The notes below the pieces were generated by a model that saw only the letters and a program-made list of their open reading frames with translations, was not told where the DNA came from and did not search any database. A program made the position numbers and the translations under genes. Of a stretch of DNA of 64,000 nucleotides, positions 1 through 8,172 are shown piece after piece (within the stretch, counting starts at the first letter, position 1; each line of letters begins with the position of its first letter). The DNA is from Streptomyces sp. NBC_01210 (lineage in GTDB: Bacteria; Actinomycetota; Actinomycetes; Streptomycetales; Streptomycetaceae): positions 1,984,001 to 2,048,000 of the forward strand of contig NZ_CP108549.1 of NCBI RefSeq assembly GCF_036010325.1, in the 5' to 3' direction.

Positions 1-1587
1 CAGGACATGCGACAGCCGTTCCCACTCATGTCCGGGCGGAGTGCCGGCGGACGCCAGTTCCAGGCCGCGGCGCGAGCCCACGCGGCAGGGTGAGCAGGCG
101 CCGCAGCTCTCGGCGGCGGCGAACTGCCAGATGTGCCGCAGCACTTCCTCGGGTGGCACGCGCTGGTCGAAGGCGACCAGTCCGGCATGACCGAGGGCGG
201 CGCCGCAGGCAGCGAGGTCGGCGGTGGTCAGCGGCACGTCCAGCGCGTCGGCGGCGAGGAAGCCACCCAAGGGCCCGCCGACCTGGAGAGCGGTCAGTTC
301 GGATCCGTCTTTCAGGCCGCCGCCCAGCTCGGTGACGATGCGCCTTACCGGGGTGCCGAGCTCGACTTCGTACGCGCCGGGCCGGGCGAAGCGCTCGGAC
401 AGGCAGACCAGCTTCGTCCCGGTTTCGTTGAGAGCCCCGCGCCGGGCGTACGCTCCACCACCCCGGGAGACGATCCACGGGATGGCTGCCAGGGTCTCGA
501 CGTTGTTCACCACGGTCGGCGCACCCCACAGCCCGCGCCGGGTCGGGTAGGGCGGCCGCGGCCGGGCGCAGCCCCGGTCCCCCTCCAGGCTCGCGATCAG
601 GGCGGTCTCCTCACCCGCCACGTACGACCCGGCGCCCTCCACCACCTCGACGTCCACAGCCGAGGCCGTGCCGTGGACAGCCGGGCCGAAGTGCCCGTCG
701 GCGTATGCCTGACCGACCGCGTCCCGCATTCGCGCCAGCGCACGCGGATACTCCGAGCGCACCAGCACCACACCCTGGCGGGCACCGCATGCGAAGCAGG
801 CCAGAGCCAAACCTTCCAGCACCCGCTCCGGATCCGCCTCCATCAACAGCCGATCGGCGTAGGAACCGGGATCGCCCTCGTCTCCGTTGACCACCACCAC
901 GGTGCCGGGTGCCCGGCCGGCCGCCTCCCACTTCGCCGCGACCCGGAAGCCCGCGCCGCCCCGCCCCCGCAACCCGGAGGCCGCCACTTCCAGCTGTACC
1001 TCGTCAGCAGTGCCTGCCGTCACCATCCGCGGCCACACCTGCCAAGCGGGCTCACCGGCCACCACGCCTCCCAGCAGAACGGGGTCTCCGGTGTCGTCCG
1101 CGGCCGGGATCTCCGGCGCCCGCGGGGGCTCGCGGCCCGCAAGCTGACCGGCCAGTGTCGGGCCGGTGCAGGGCGTATCCCCGTCGAGCGCCGCGGGACC
1201 CGCATAGCAGTACCCCAAACAGCGCACGGCCTGCACAGACGTCGCTCCGTTCGGTGAGGCCGTGCCCGCGGTGATCCCCAGCTCGTGCTCCACCTCAGTG
1301 AGATGCCGTCCGGTCTGCGCGGCGAAGCACGCCGTCGCGGCGCAGACCCGGACGTGACGGTGGCCGTGTGGGGCAACGAGGTCCGCGTAGTAGCTGGCCG
1401 GTCCGAGCGCAGCGGCAGCGGGCAGGCCGATACCGGCGGCGACAGCCGGAGCCCAGACCTCGGGGCTTTCCGCCGTTTCCGCCCTGGCCTCGGCCAGGGA
1501 CTTGATCAGCCGATCTCCCGGCCGCCCACGCCGGTCGGCAAGGGCCCGAAACGCGTCGAATCGGTCCGCAGGACCCACGGGAACCAT
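1..1587 (-). CDS. NADH dehydrogenase-type NuoE-NuoF fusion subunit (3' end outside window)
   Basis: The protein would pass electrons between NAD(H) and an iron-sulfur partner, as in NuoEF, HoxF or FdhB of soluble dehydrogenases and hydrogenases. 529 residues are visible and the frame is open to base 1, so the C-terminus is missing. Residues about 35-135 are a thioredoxin-like NuoE domain with four 2Fe-2S ligands (C82, C87, C123, C127; VCAATACF and RCLGYC). The NuoF part follows with the FMN loop GLRGRGGAGF near 205, VVNGDEGDPGSY, ALIASLEG, the PTVVNNVETL signature, and a 4Fe-4S motif ESCGACSPC near the visible end. ATG 1587 is preceded by a weak GATGAGG; an in-frame TAG lies farther upstream. 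The partner gene, perhaps a formate dehydrogenase or hydrogenase subunit, should lie off the left edge. The family is certain, the partner is not. Confidence 0.88.
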   Translation of the reverse strand, partial: MVPVGPADRFDAFRALADRRGRPGDRLIKSLAEARAETAESPEVWAPAVAAGIGLPAAAALGPASYYADLVAPHGHRHVRVCAATACFAAQTGRHLTEVEHELGITAGTASPNGATSVQAVRCLGYCYAGPAALDGDTPCTGPTLAGQLAGREPPRAPEIPAADDTGDPVLLGGVVAGEPAWQVWPRMVTAGTADEVQLEVAASGLRGRGGAGFRVAAKWEAAGRAPGTVVVVNGDEGDPGSYADRLLMEADPERVLEGLALACFACGARQGVVLVRSEYPRALARMRDAVGQAYADGHFGPAVHGTASAVDVEVVEGAGSYVAGEETALIASLEGDRGCARPRPPYPTRRGLWGAPTVVNNVETLAAIPWIVSRGGGAYARRGALNETGTKLVCLSERFARPGAYEVELGTPVRRIVTELGGGLKDGSELTALQVGGPLGGFLAADALDVPLTTADLAACGAALGHAGLVAFDQRVPPEEVLRHIWQFAAAESCGACSPCRVGSRRGLELASAGTPPGHEWERLSHVL

Positions 1588-1779
1588 GACCTCATCGTGG
1601 AGGCAGCAGCACAAGGCCGCATCCGGGCGTCGGCGGGGTGTCTGCGTGGGGACGGCGGCCCTCGCCTATGGGCTTGGTCCTCCGAGCCGCGGCGTCTCAG
1701 GCCGAGCAGCCTCCGAAGGCGGCACGATCGACGACACCTGAGTCATCGGGCAGACCGCGTCCCACGGTGGTCGCCGTGC

Positions 1780-2048
1780 CCCGGCCGACGACAGCCCCGA
1801 TCCTGCGCGCCCGCAGGGCCGTGCCAAGGGCGACCGGTCCAAGAGGACGATGCCGCCGACCATGGCGGTGGCGTCGTCCTCAACGCCTGCACAGCCAAGG
1901 CCCAGGTGGACGAGGCGAGCCGCTCGCCGAAGACAGCGATGCCGATCAGCACGGCGCCGATCGGCTCCAGGGTGTCGATGAGCGGCAGGCTGATGGCCAG
2001 GGAGTCGGTCGGGTATCGGTCGCGCGCTGGTGACAGCACCGTGTTCAC
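1780..2048 (-). pseudogene. EamA/DMT-family transporter, C-terminal relic
   Basis: About 55 residues in one frame read as the last transmembrane part of a drug/metabolite transporter, with LPLIDTLEPIGAVLIG and FGERLASS. The frame then shifts and continues as GGIVLLDRSPLA, the usual C-terminus of this family. The N-terminal eight or so helices are absent. No start codon with a ribosome site is seen. This is a non-functional remnant. Confidence 0.65.
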
Positions 2049-2074
2049 GCCCGGGCGCCAGGGGTGTCTCAGCG

Positions 2075-2290
2075 GACGAGGACAGCCTCGCCCGGGCGGT
2101 CACGGCCGCGGCCCAGCCCAGCCCCTCCCGGTCGATGCGGTTTCGCGCAGCGTCGCGGCGGCACCGGGCTCGCCGTGCACCAGGTGCGTCGTGTGGGGTG
2201 CGGGAGCACCATTGAGCCAGTCGAGGATCTGGCTGGCGTCGGCGTGCGCCGAAAAGTGCGGGACGTGGCGAGGCGGTGGCTGCACCGAGG
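2075..2290 (-). pseudogene. Metallo-beta-lactamase-fold hydrolase, C-terminal relic
   Basis: The minus strand reads VPHFSAHADASQILDWL followed by TTHLVHGEPGAAATLR, the RMMBL motif that ends CPSF/YSH1-type metallo-beta-lactamase proteins. The last part, close to IDREGLGWAAAV, is in another frame, so a frameshift lies near 2150. The catalytic N-terminal domain is missing here. A relic of the N-terminal and middle part of the same family sits at 28699-29130 on the other strand. Confidence 0.65.
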
Positions 2291-2361
2291 GCGCCTTCGG
2301 GGTTGATGGTGGTCGACAGCGAAGTGAACTGGTTTGCCGCGGACCCCGCAGCCGAAATCAC

Positions 2362-2377
2362 AAGGCTGACCGGCCCA
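2362..2377. promoter_or_regulatory. Candidate DevR/OsdR-type operator
   Basis: AAGGCTGACCGGCCCA matches the window-wide 16-bp palindrome (AGGGCCG-NN-CGGCCCT) at 13 of 14 fixed arm positions if A is allowed at the outer ends. It lies about 105 bp upstream of the SHOCT gene. It is a single, weaker copy. Confidence 0.4.
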
Positions 2378-2482
2378 ACGGCCCGGGACCAGTGGACTAT
2401 GGGTCAAACGGACAACATCCAGCGACGATGGCAGTGACGCATTAGCCAAGCCGGACAGCACGGGTCCGCACCCGCCGTCCGA

Positions 2483-2770
2483 GTGACCGGGGATGTGATT
2501 GTGATGATGTTCTGGTTCGACCACGACGTCAGCGGCTGGGGCTGGTTCGCAATGTCGGCCAGCATGATCCTTTTCTGGGCGCTGATCATCACCGCTGTCG
2601 TTCTGCTCTTCCGTGCCCTGGGTCAGACTCCCGAGCACACCCACAGCCCGAACGTGCCGTCACCAGATCAGGTGCTAGCCGAGCGGTTCGCCCGTGGCGA
2701 GATCGACGAGGAGGAGTACCGCCGGCGCCTCGCCACGCTGCACACCTCCGGTCCATCCGCCAAGCCTTGA
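2483..2770 (+). CDS. Small membrane protein with C-terminal SHOCT domain
   Basis: A 95-residue protein. One transmembrane helix spans about residues 25-45 (ILFWALIITAVVLLF), followed by a polar linker and a C-terminal SHOCT motif, QVLAERFARGEIDEEEYRRRL. SHOCT is a short helical oligomerisation motif found at protein ends, often on membrane-anchored bacterial proteins; no biochemical function can be given. GTG 2483 is the longest start. GTG 2495 or ATG 2504, which begin just before the hydrophobic part, are also possible, with GGGGA at 2488-2492. A decayed relative occurs at 12349-12475. The single copy of the putative operator lies upstream. Confidence 0.75.
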   Translation: MTGDVIVMMFWFDHDVSGWGWFAMSASMILFWALIITAVVLLFRALGQTPEHTHSPNVPSPDQVLAERFARGEIDEEEYRRRLATLHTSGPSAKP

Positions 2771-2795
2771 CCCGCAGGCCGCAGCCCGCTTGGCA

Positions 2796-2831
2796 GGGGC
2801 CGATCGGGCGGGCCCAGGTCCGAACGGCTCT
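2796..2831. promoter_or_regulatory. Paired candidate DevR/OsdR operators
   Basis: Two imperfect copies, GGGGCCGATCGGGCGG at 2796 and AGGTCCGAACGGCTCT at 2816, start exactly 20 bp apart. They lie about 90-125 bp upstream of the CBS-BON gene at 2920. Confidence 0.5.
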
Positions 2832-2919
2832 CCAGTCGTTCCCAGTCGGCCGTATGCGTCGTACGGCTCGTGACGGACGCTCATGACAAAGAATCGCAAA
2901 CCACTGTGAAAGGTCGGTC

Positions 2920-3525
2920 ATGAAGCATCTGCGAACTGTTGGTGACGTGATGACACACGCGGTGATCGCGGTTGGCCCCGATGAGCCGATCAAGGAAATG
3001 GTCGAGAGCATGCGGCAGTGGCGGATCAGCGCCCTGCCCGTTCTCATGGGCGACGGTCGCGTCGCCGGCGTGGTCTCCGAGGCCGATCTACTGGTGAAGG
3101 CGCAGGGGGACGACACGTCAGGGGCAGTGACGGCGCGTCAGCTGATGACCGCTCCGGCGATGACGGTGTCGGCCGAGGCGACGGTCGCCGGAGCCGCTCG
3201 GCTGATGGCGCGCGGGCATCTCAAGCGGCTCCCCGTCGTCGACGGCGAGGGTCACCTCGTGGGTGTCGTCAGCCGTGGCGACCTACTGAAGATCTATCTC
3301 CGTCCCGACGCCGACATCGCGGAGGAGGTACGGAGCGAGCTGGTCGCGCAGCTGGTCCCGGTCGGCTCAGGAACGGTCCACGTGCATGTCGAGGACGGGC
3401 TCGTCACTCTGACCGGCACGGTTTCCGATACCTCACTACCGGACGTACTCGTCCGTGCCGCCCGGACAGTGCCGGGCGTCGTGAACGTGGGGGCAGAGAT
3501 CGATGTGAAGTTGCCGGTGCACTGA
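2920..3525 (+). CDS. CBS-CBS-BON domain protein
   Basis: A 201-residue cytosolic protein. A first CBS motif spans about 7-60 (VGDVMTHAVIAVGPDE, ISALPVLMGDGRVAGVVSEADLL). A second spans about 72-125 (RQLMTAPAMTVSAEATV, LKRLPVVDGEGHLVGVVSRGDLL). A C-terminal BON domain (about 135-200, VHVHVEDGLVTLTGTVSD) ends the chain. CBS pairs usually bind adenine nucleotides and report energy state; BON is a small alpha/beta ligand-binding fold. ATG 2920 has AAAGG eight bases upstream. The gene is monocistronic, with paired putative operators in front and a hairpin behind. It is one of seven proteins of this architecture in the window. Its ligand and partner are unknown. Confidence 0.88.
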   Translation: MKHLRTVGDVMTHAVIAVGPDEPIKEMVESMRQWRISALPVLMGDGRVAGVVSEADLLVKAQGDDTSGAVTARQLMTAPAMTVSAEATVAGAARLMARGHLKRLPVVDGEGHLVGVVSRGDLLKIYLRPDADIAEEVRSELVAQLVPVGSGTVHVHVEDGLVTLTGTVSDTSLPDVLVRAARTVPGVVNVGAEIDVKLPVH

Positions 3526-3533
3526 GCGCAGCG

Positions 3534-3603
3534 CGGCCTGTTCGGGTCCACACGGGCCTGCCGGAGGAGGTCCCGACCAATGGCTGGAACCGTCACCGCG
3601 GGC
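3534..3603 (+). pseudogene. Universal stress protein relic: promoter, RBS and first codons only
   Basis: CCGGAGGAGG precedes ATG 3580 and the codons for MAGTVTAGL, the usual first strand of a UspA protein (compare MTRNVTVGLDGS at 22548). Homology stops there, at a hairpin. A degenerate operator-like palindrome, CGGCCTGTTCGGGTCC, lies at 3534-3549. I read it as the 5' stub of a deleted usp gene. The evidence is short. Confidence 0.35.
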
Positions 3604-3622
3604 CTCGCACTACGGTGCGAGG
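3603..3622. terminator. Hairpin between convergent units
   Basis: CCTCGCAC-TACG-GTGCGAGG is a perfect 8-bp stem with a 4-base loop. It overlaps the TAG stop of the ABC permease (3610-3612) and lies downstream of the CBS-BON gene, so it could stop transcription in both directions. Confidence 0.6.
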
Positions 3623-4431
3623 TCCCGACGCGCGAGCAGCACGAACGCCGCGGTCAGTCCGGCCAGGCCGGCACCTGCCAGAACGCCGAACGAGGCCCAC
3701 GGGACCGTGCCGTCGGCCAGGGCGTCACCAGGTGTGTAGTAGTGGAACGGGCTGACGAAGCGCAATGGCGCCGCCCTGGACCAGGCCAGCGCGACGAAGT
3801 TCACGGCGAATCCCACGGATCCGAGGGCTATCGTCGCCCCGACCACCTGACCTCTCCTTCGACCCACTGCCGAGACGGCGAGCGCAAAACCGGTCAGGCA
3901 GAGGGCGAAGCCGCAGCCGAGCAGCCCCGCGGAGAAGACACCAGTGATCGGCACCTCGCGGTGCAGGCGCGGTGAGAGCAGAACTCCGGCGGCCATGGTG
4001 CCTGTGGCCGCCGCGTTGAGCAGCACGGAGGCGAGGGCGAGTGCGGCCGTCCGCTCGGCCAGCAGTCGTCCCCGAGAGACGGGGCGGACCATGAGAAGTT
4101 CGATCGTCCCTGACTCCACGTCCGCGGCCACCGCGGCGGCTGCGAGCGAGCCGATCACCGTGAGCTGCATGGCAATCCAGAAGGGGTGGACCAATCCAGC
4201 GCCCAGCAGTCCGGGATAACTGGCGATCGACACATCGCCAGTGGAACCGCTGAAGGCCTTGAACGCACCCGGCGGCGTTCCTCCCTGCCCGCCGAACAGC
4301 TGCGTGGGCGGAATCGTGTTGGCGATCACCACGATGAGGCTTTCGAAGACGACCATCCCGAGGGCCAGCGCCGCGAGCATCCGACGGCGGCGGTGCAGCG
4401 CCAGCCACAGCAGCGCAAAGCGGCTTCTCAC
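3610..4431 (-). CDS. ABC-2 type transporter permease
   Basis: A 273-residue integral membrane protein with about six hydrophobic segments: near 17-38, then around the VHPFWIAMQLTVIGSLAAAAVAADV stretch, and further pairs to the C-terminus. The conserved ESGTIELLMVRPVSRGRLL segment after the second helix is typical of ABC-2/CcmB-like permeases of drug and copper-type exporters. GTG 4431 is chosen because the GTGA overlaps the TGA of the upstream ATPase, showing translational coupling. With that ATPase it would form a two-gene exporter. The substrate cannot be inferred. No operator-like palindrome lies in front of the pair, so it may not belong to the dormancy regulon. Confidence 0.85.
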   Translation of the reverse strand: MRSRFALLWLALHRRRRMLAALALGMVVFESLIVVIANTIPPTQLFGGQGGTPPGAFKAFSGSTGDVSIASYPGLLGAGLVHPFWIAMQLTVIGSLAAAAVAADVESGTIELLMVRPVSRGRLLAERTAALALASVLLNAAATGTMAAGVLLSPRLHREVPITGVFSAGLLGCGFALCLTGFALAVSAVGRRRGQVVGATIALGSVGFAVNFVALAWSRAAPLRFVSPFHYYTPGDALADGTVPWASFGVLAGAGLAGLTAAFVLLARRDLAP

Positions 4432-5348
4432 GGCTGGTCCTCGGTACCCGGATGGCGGTAGAAGTCGAGGAAGGCCTCGTCCAGGCCCGCTTCCTCGACC
4501 GTCAGGTCTCCGACCGGCAGTGTGAGCAGGTCGCGAAGAGCATCCACCACCTGATCGGGCGGTACGAGCAGCTCGACCTGTTCGCCCGACCAATTCGGCG
4601 CCCACTGTTCGGCCGCACCGAGCGGGCGCCGCCCCTGCCCGTCCGTGAAGGTGAGCCGGACCTTTCTGGCGCGGGCTTCGCGCAGGGCCGCCACTCTGCG
4701 TACGGTCACCAGACGCCCCTCCCGGACAATCGCCACGCGCTCGCAGGTGCGCTGCACCTCGGGCAGCACATGGCTGGAGAGCAGAACGGTGCGTCCCGCC
4801 GCCACGGCCTCCGCCAGCAGTTCGAAGAACGTCTCCTGGACCAACGGGTCCAGGCCTTCGGTCGGCTCGTCGAGCACCACCAGCTCGGGGTCGTGCTGCA
4901 ACGCCTGGACGAGTCCCAGCTTCTGCTTCATCCCGCGCGAGTACTCCAGGACGCGGCGCCCGAGGACCGCGTCGGACAGCGCGAGCCGCTCGCACAGTTC
5001 CGCGCAGCGCGGCACCGCCGTCCCCTGCAGGTCGGCCAGCAGCTCAAGTGTTTGCCGGCCTGTCAACTCCGGGTACAGCCGCAGCTCACCGGGCAGATAA
5101 CCGAGTGCCGGCGTCAGCCGGAGGTGGTCGGCAATGGGATCCAGGCCCAGCACACGGACCCGCCCGGACGTCGGCCGCAGGAGCCCGACCAGGCAGCGGA
5201 TGGTCGTCGTCTTGCCCGCCCCGTTGGGGCCGAGGAATCCGAACACCTCGCCCCTGTTCACGGTGATGTCCAGCCGCTCGACGCCGATGGTCTTCCCGTA
5301 CCGTTTCGTCAGGGCATTGAGTTCGATCGCCGGTGTCGCGCTCTGCAC
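4428..5348 (-). CDS. ABC transporter ATP-binding protein
   Basis: A 306-residue nucleotide-binding subunit of an ABC-2 exporter. Walker A is GPNGAGKTTT (about 43-52). The signature is the variant YSRGMKQKLGLVQAL. Walker B is ELVVLDEPTEGLDP, followed by the switch histidine in LLSSHVLPEV. The C-terminal 80 residues resemble the extra domain of CcmA/DrrA-type ATPases. GTG 5348 is preferred because GGGAGG lies six bases upstream and the conserved IELNALTKRYG begins shortly after; the open frame extends farther upstream without homology. The gene is translationally coupled to the permease downstream. Confidence 0.9.
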   Translation of the reverse strand: MQSATPAIELNALTKRYGKTIGVERLDITVNRGEVFGFLGPNGAGKTTTIRCLVGLLRPTSGRVRVLGLDPIADHLRLTPALGYLPGELRLYPELTGRQTLELLADLQGTAVPRCAELCERLALSDAVLGRRVLEYSRGMKQKLGLVQALQHDPELVVLDEPTEGLDPLVQETFFELLAEAVAAGRTVLLSSHVLPEVQRTCERVAIVREGRLVTVRRVAALREARARKVRLTFTDGQGRRPLGAAEQWAPNWSGEQVELLVPPDQVVDALRDLLTLPVGDLTVEEAGLDEAFLDFYRHPGTEDQP

Positions 5349-5421
5349 CGTCCCGCCTCCCTCTTGCCGACGAAGGCGCCGTTCGCCGTCCTCCTGCCGG
5401 GCAGGACGCAGGCAACGCGGC

Positions 5422-5892
5422 TCAGGCGGCCTCGGTCGGGCCGACTCCTGCCTTGCTGTCCGGCCGGATAATGACCACCGGACACGTGGCGTGCAGAGCA
5501 CATTGCTGGCTCACAGAGCCCAGGAGAGCACGGGCGAAACCACCCCGCCCCCGGCTGCCCACCACCAGCACCTCAGCCCCCTCCGCCGCGGCGAGCAGCA
5601 CCGCCACCGGATTGCCACGCACCAGACTTTCCCGCACCTCCACGGACGGCGCGTACCCGACCACACTGCGCAGCTCTTCGGCGAACCCGGAGCGCGCCAC
5701 CTCCTCGTCGAGATCGGCGTCCACCGCCGGAGCAGACCAGCCGTGCATCCCCGGAAGCTCCCACGCACCCACTGCCTCCACGAAGCCCCCGATGAGACCG
5801 GCATACCTGATCGCCCACCGCAGGGCCGTCTGCGACGACAGCGAACCATCGACACCCACCACAACCCGGCCTGCCGATGCTTTGCTCTCCAT
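5422..5892 (-). CDS. Single-domain universal stress protein
   Basis: A 156-residue UspA-fold protein, the only intact one-domain member here; the other nine carry two tandem domains. The N-terminal strand VVVGVDGSLSS and the ATP-binding loop VVGSRGRGGFARALLGSVSQ (G-2x-G-9x-G-S form) are present, so it should bind ATP. It ends in CPVVIIRP. ATG 5892 follows AAAGGCGACAGGGT. An upstream ATG in frame adds 22 residues unlike the family. It lies upstream of and co-directional with the ABC pair, with 73 bp between. No palindrome of the operator class is seen before it. Confidence 0.88.
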   Translation of the reverse strand: MESKASAGRVVVGVDGSLSSQTALRWAIRYAGLIGGFVEAVGAWELPGMHGWSAPAVDADLDEEVARSGFAEELRSVVGYAPSVEVRESLVRGNPVAVLLAAAEGAEVLVVGSRGRGGFARALLGSVSQQCALHATCPVVIIRPDSKAGVGPTEAA

Positions 5893-6064
5893 ACCCTGTC
5901 GCCTTTCTCGCACGGACCTCTGTAATCCACGCTGCCCGCCCTCAGCGAAGCCCGCCATGCGAAGACCGGCCCCGGCACCGCACGCAGACCCGCAGGGTGG
6001 CTTGCTGAGTCGTGCCTACCGCGGGAACGTGCACAGCCCCGTCCCGCTCTGTCCAGCGAAACCG

Positions 6065-6574
6065 TCACGGGGTGCAAAGCTCCCTGGCAATCCCATCCGC
6101 CCAGGTGTCAATGGCCGGCCAGTCGCGGTAGTCGCCGTACCTGAGGCCCATCAGCCGGAAGATCACTCGCCCGGTGACGGGCAGCTGGCTGGGCTTGATG
6201 ACACCCGACAGGAGGCGATGGGTCCTGTAGGGGATGTGATCGGGGAGGTCGTCGATGATGACCGTTTCCTCCTTGCCGGCCAAGCGCCTCCACGGACCGC
6301 GCATCGCGCCGGGCATCCCCACGCTGAAAATCCACACGGGGCGGACCGGGAACAGATGACTGTTGCGGTGCACAAAGTCCTTCGCCGCGTCCAGCCAGGC
6401 CTGCCCATGGACCGCGCTGCCGAGCACGAACGCCTCGTACGCGTCCTCGTCCTCGACCTCGCTCATGGGCCGCACATCGGCCTTCAGACCCGCCTCGCCG
6501 AGTCGTGCCCCGATGCGCTCCGCGATCTCCCGTGTGGAGCCGTGTGCGGTGGCGTATCCCACCAGAACGTTCAT
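6065..6574 (-). CDS. Flavodoxin-domain protein
   Basis: A 169-residue protein with the flavodoxin-5/HemG-like fold. The N-terminal MNVLVGYATAHGSTREIA is the FMN phosphate-binding loop (T/S-x-T/H-G-S-T). AFVLGSAVHGQAWL and RPVWIFSVGMPG are the following strands and loops. It probably carries electrons or reduces a small substrate in the cytoplasm; the resemblance to protoporphyrinogen dehydrogenase is structural only. AGAGGCGAAGCC precedes ATG 6574. It is related to the flavodoxin at 56216 and to the relic at 12480. Behind its start lies the relic of an acyl-CoA synthetase, so its own promoter region may be damaged or borrowed. Confidence 0.85.
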   Translation of the reverse strand: MNVLVGYATAHGSTREIAERIGARLGEAGLKADVRPMSEVEDEDAYEAFVLGSAVHGQAWLDAAKDFVHRNSHLFPVRPVWIFSVGMPGAMRGPWRRLAGKEETVIIDDLPDHIPYRTHRLLSGVIKPSQLPVTGRVIFRLMGLRYGDYRDWPAIDTWADGIARELCTP

Positions 6575-6739
6575 GGCTTCGCCTCTCTGTTGTGCCAGTG
6601 CGCGGCGTGGCGGTGATCGTCAAGACGGTGCGGCTGACCGTCAACCGCTGACGCGCTGGACCGTTCGAGCGACAGGAACTCCGAGGCATCGGCGAGGGCC
6701 AGTGAGTGGGGATAGTCATCCTCATCGATGGGTACGCCC

Positions 6740-7073
6740 GTGCGATCGGACATAAGTGCAGCAGTACACGTCGTCCGGGCCCACATCCAGGACGTACGCG
6801 GCGGTGATGTGGTGGGCGACGACGGCAGACATGGACCGCGCCCTTGGGGACATCGGTGGCCGCTGGTGAAGTGCAGCAGCGCGGCCCTCTCGTCGGGGCC
6901 CGTGCGCGGCACGGTGAAGTCCTCGTCCGCCTCCGCGAGCAGCGTTCCAGGAAAAGGGCGCCCTCCAGGTCCTGCCGGCGCTCCCCGGCAATCAGCACAT
7001 ATTCAAGCTCCGGCAAGCGCTCCCCGACAGAGGCGACCGACGCACCGACCGTGTGACGGGGCTCCGGACGCAA
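6740..7073 (-). pseudogene. AMP-binding acyl/acetate-CoA ligase relic
   Basis: Three frames on the minus strand carry consecutive pieces of an acetyl-CoA synthetase-like enzyme: RLPELEYVLIAG, then PDERAALLHFTSG (the start of the adenylation P-loop), then VVAHHITAAYVLDVGPDDVY. The order is correct, with frameshifts between pieces, and both ends of the gene are lost. The 6575-6740 stretch behind it holds nothing I recognise. Confidence 0.7.
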
Positions 7074-7085
7074 GACAGGCCGCGA

Positions 7086-7961
7086 TCACACCGGCTGCGG
7101 TACGACGGCCACGGGGCAGTCGGCGTGGTGCAGCACGGCATGCGCCACCCGGCCGAGCTCGAGACCGAAGTGGCCCTGGCGCCGCTGTGCGCCGACGACG
7201 AGCAGATCCGCAGCGGCCGAGCGCTGCACCAGCACCTTGTGGGCCGGGCCTTCGACCGTGGTCCGGTGCACTTGCACGGCCGGGTTGTCACGTACGGACT
7301 CCCCAAGCGCCTCGTCCAGCAGCGTCGCGGCCTGCTCCTCGTAGTAGCGGGCAGGATCGCCGGCGAGCAGCGGATGGTCCGTTGTCTCTTGCGCCGGGCG
7401 GCGCCAGGCACGGACCGCATCGAGGTTGCAGCCGCGGGCTTCGGCCTCGCGCAGGGCGAACGTGACCGCCGCCCGTCCCCCGGCGGTGTCGGCCACGCCG
7501 AGGAGGATCCGCCCGTGCGTGCTCCCGAGTGCCGCCTTGTCGCCGCGCACCACGATGACCGGGCAGTGCGCCCGGGCCGCCACGGTCAGACCGACCGAGC
7601 CCAGCAGCAGCCCCCTCAACTCCCCACGGCCGCGCGATCCCGTGACCACCGCCGAGGCTTTGCTGCTTTCGCGAAGAAGCACGGTTACCGGGTCGTCGGT
7701 AAGTACCTCTGCCGAAACCTTCACATCCGGGTTCCGTCGGCCGGCTCGTTCGGCGGCCGATCCGACGATGTTCTCCGCGAAGACCTGCTCGTGAGGACGT
7801 CCGAGGCTCCCGGCAAGAGCGACGCCCTCGTAGTGCTCCCACTTGGAGGCGTACACCAGCCGCAGTGGCACTCCATAACGCGCTGCCTCGTCCACCGACC
7901 AGTCGAGTGCCTGGCGGCTGGACTCGGATCCGTCGACACCCACGACCAAGGGCAGCTCCAT
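7086..7961 (-). CDS. Two-domain universal stress protein
   Basis: A 291-residue tandem UspA protein. Domain 1 (about 3-140) has LVVGVDGSESS and the nucleotide loop TGSRGRGELRGLLLGSVGL. Domain 2 (about 150-290) has ILLGVADTAGG and VVGAQRRQGHFGLELGRVAHAVLHHADCPVAVVP, in which the loop is altered. ATG 7961 is preferred, with GGAAGG 11 bases upstream; GTG 7970 adds three residues. The gene has the same length and first residues as the protein at 44288, so the two are close paralogues. Two operator-like palindromes lie upstream. The family binds ATP or acts as a stress switch; the exact role is unknown. Confidence 0.9.
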   Translation of the reverse strand: MELPLVVGVDGSESSRQALDWSVDEAARYGVPLRLVYASKWEHYEGVALAGSLGRPHEQVFAENIVGSAAERAGRRNPDVKVSAEVLTDDPVTVLLRESSKASAVVTGSRGRGELRGLLLGSVGLTVAARAHCPVIVVRGDKAALGSTHGRILLGVADTAGGRAAVTFALREAEARGCNLDAVRAWRRPAQETTDHPLLAGDPARYYEEQAATLLDEALGESVRDNPAVQVHRTTVEGPAHKVLVQRSAAADLLVVGAQRRQGHFGLELGRVAHAVLHHADCPVAVVPQPV

Positions 7962-8038
7962 CGTGCCCACCGCCTTCCGTTCGGCTGAGGGGAGAAGTTC
8001 CCGTTGTCACCGTCGCATTTGGGGCGGGCCGCTCGGGA

Positions 8039-8074
8039 GGGGCGGTTCGGCCCTGGTACGGGCTCTTCGGCCCA
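8039..8074. promoter_or_regulatory. Paired candidate DevR/OsdR operators
   Basis: GGGGCGGTTCGGCCCT at 8039 and CGGGCTCTTCGGCCCA at 8059 start exactly 20 bp apart. They sit about 80-115 bp upstream of the minus-strand USP start at 7961. Confidence 0.6.
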
Positions 8075-8172
8075 ACGCCGCCGCGAACCATCGCACCCAT
8101 ATTTCTCGGCACCGTCCGCCGGGCGAAGCGGCGCTGTCGGGGGCGGGGCCGCCGCTGCATCGTCGACTCGGC

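Noticed and set aside
133..1257. Plus-strand open frame at the left edge
   Set aside because: The minus strand reads as a NuoE-NuoF protein with all cofactor motifs; the plus frame is its shadow.
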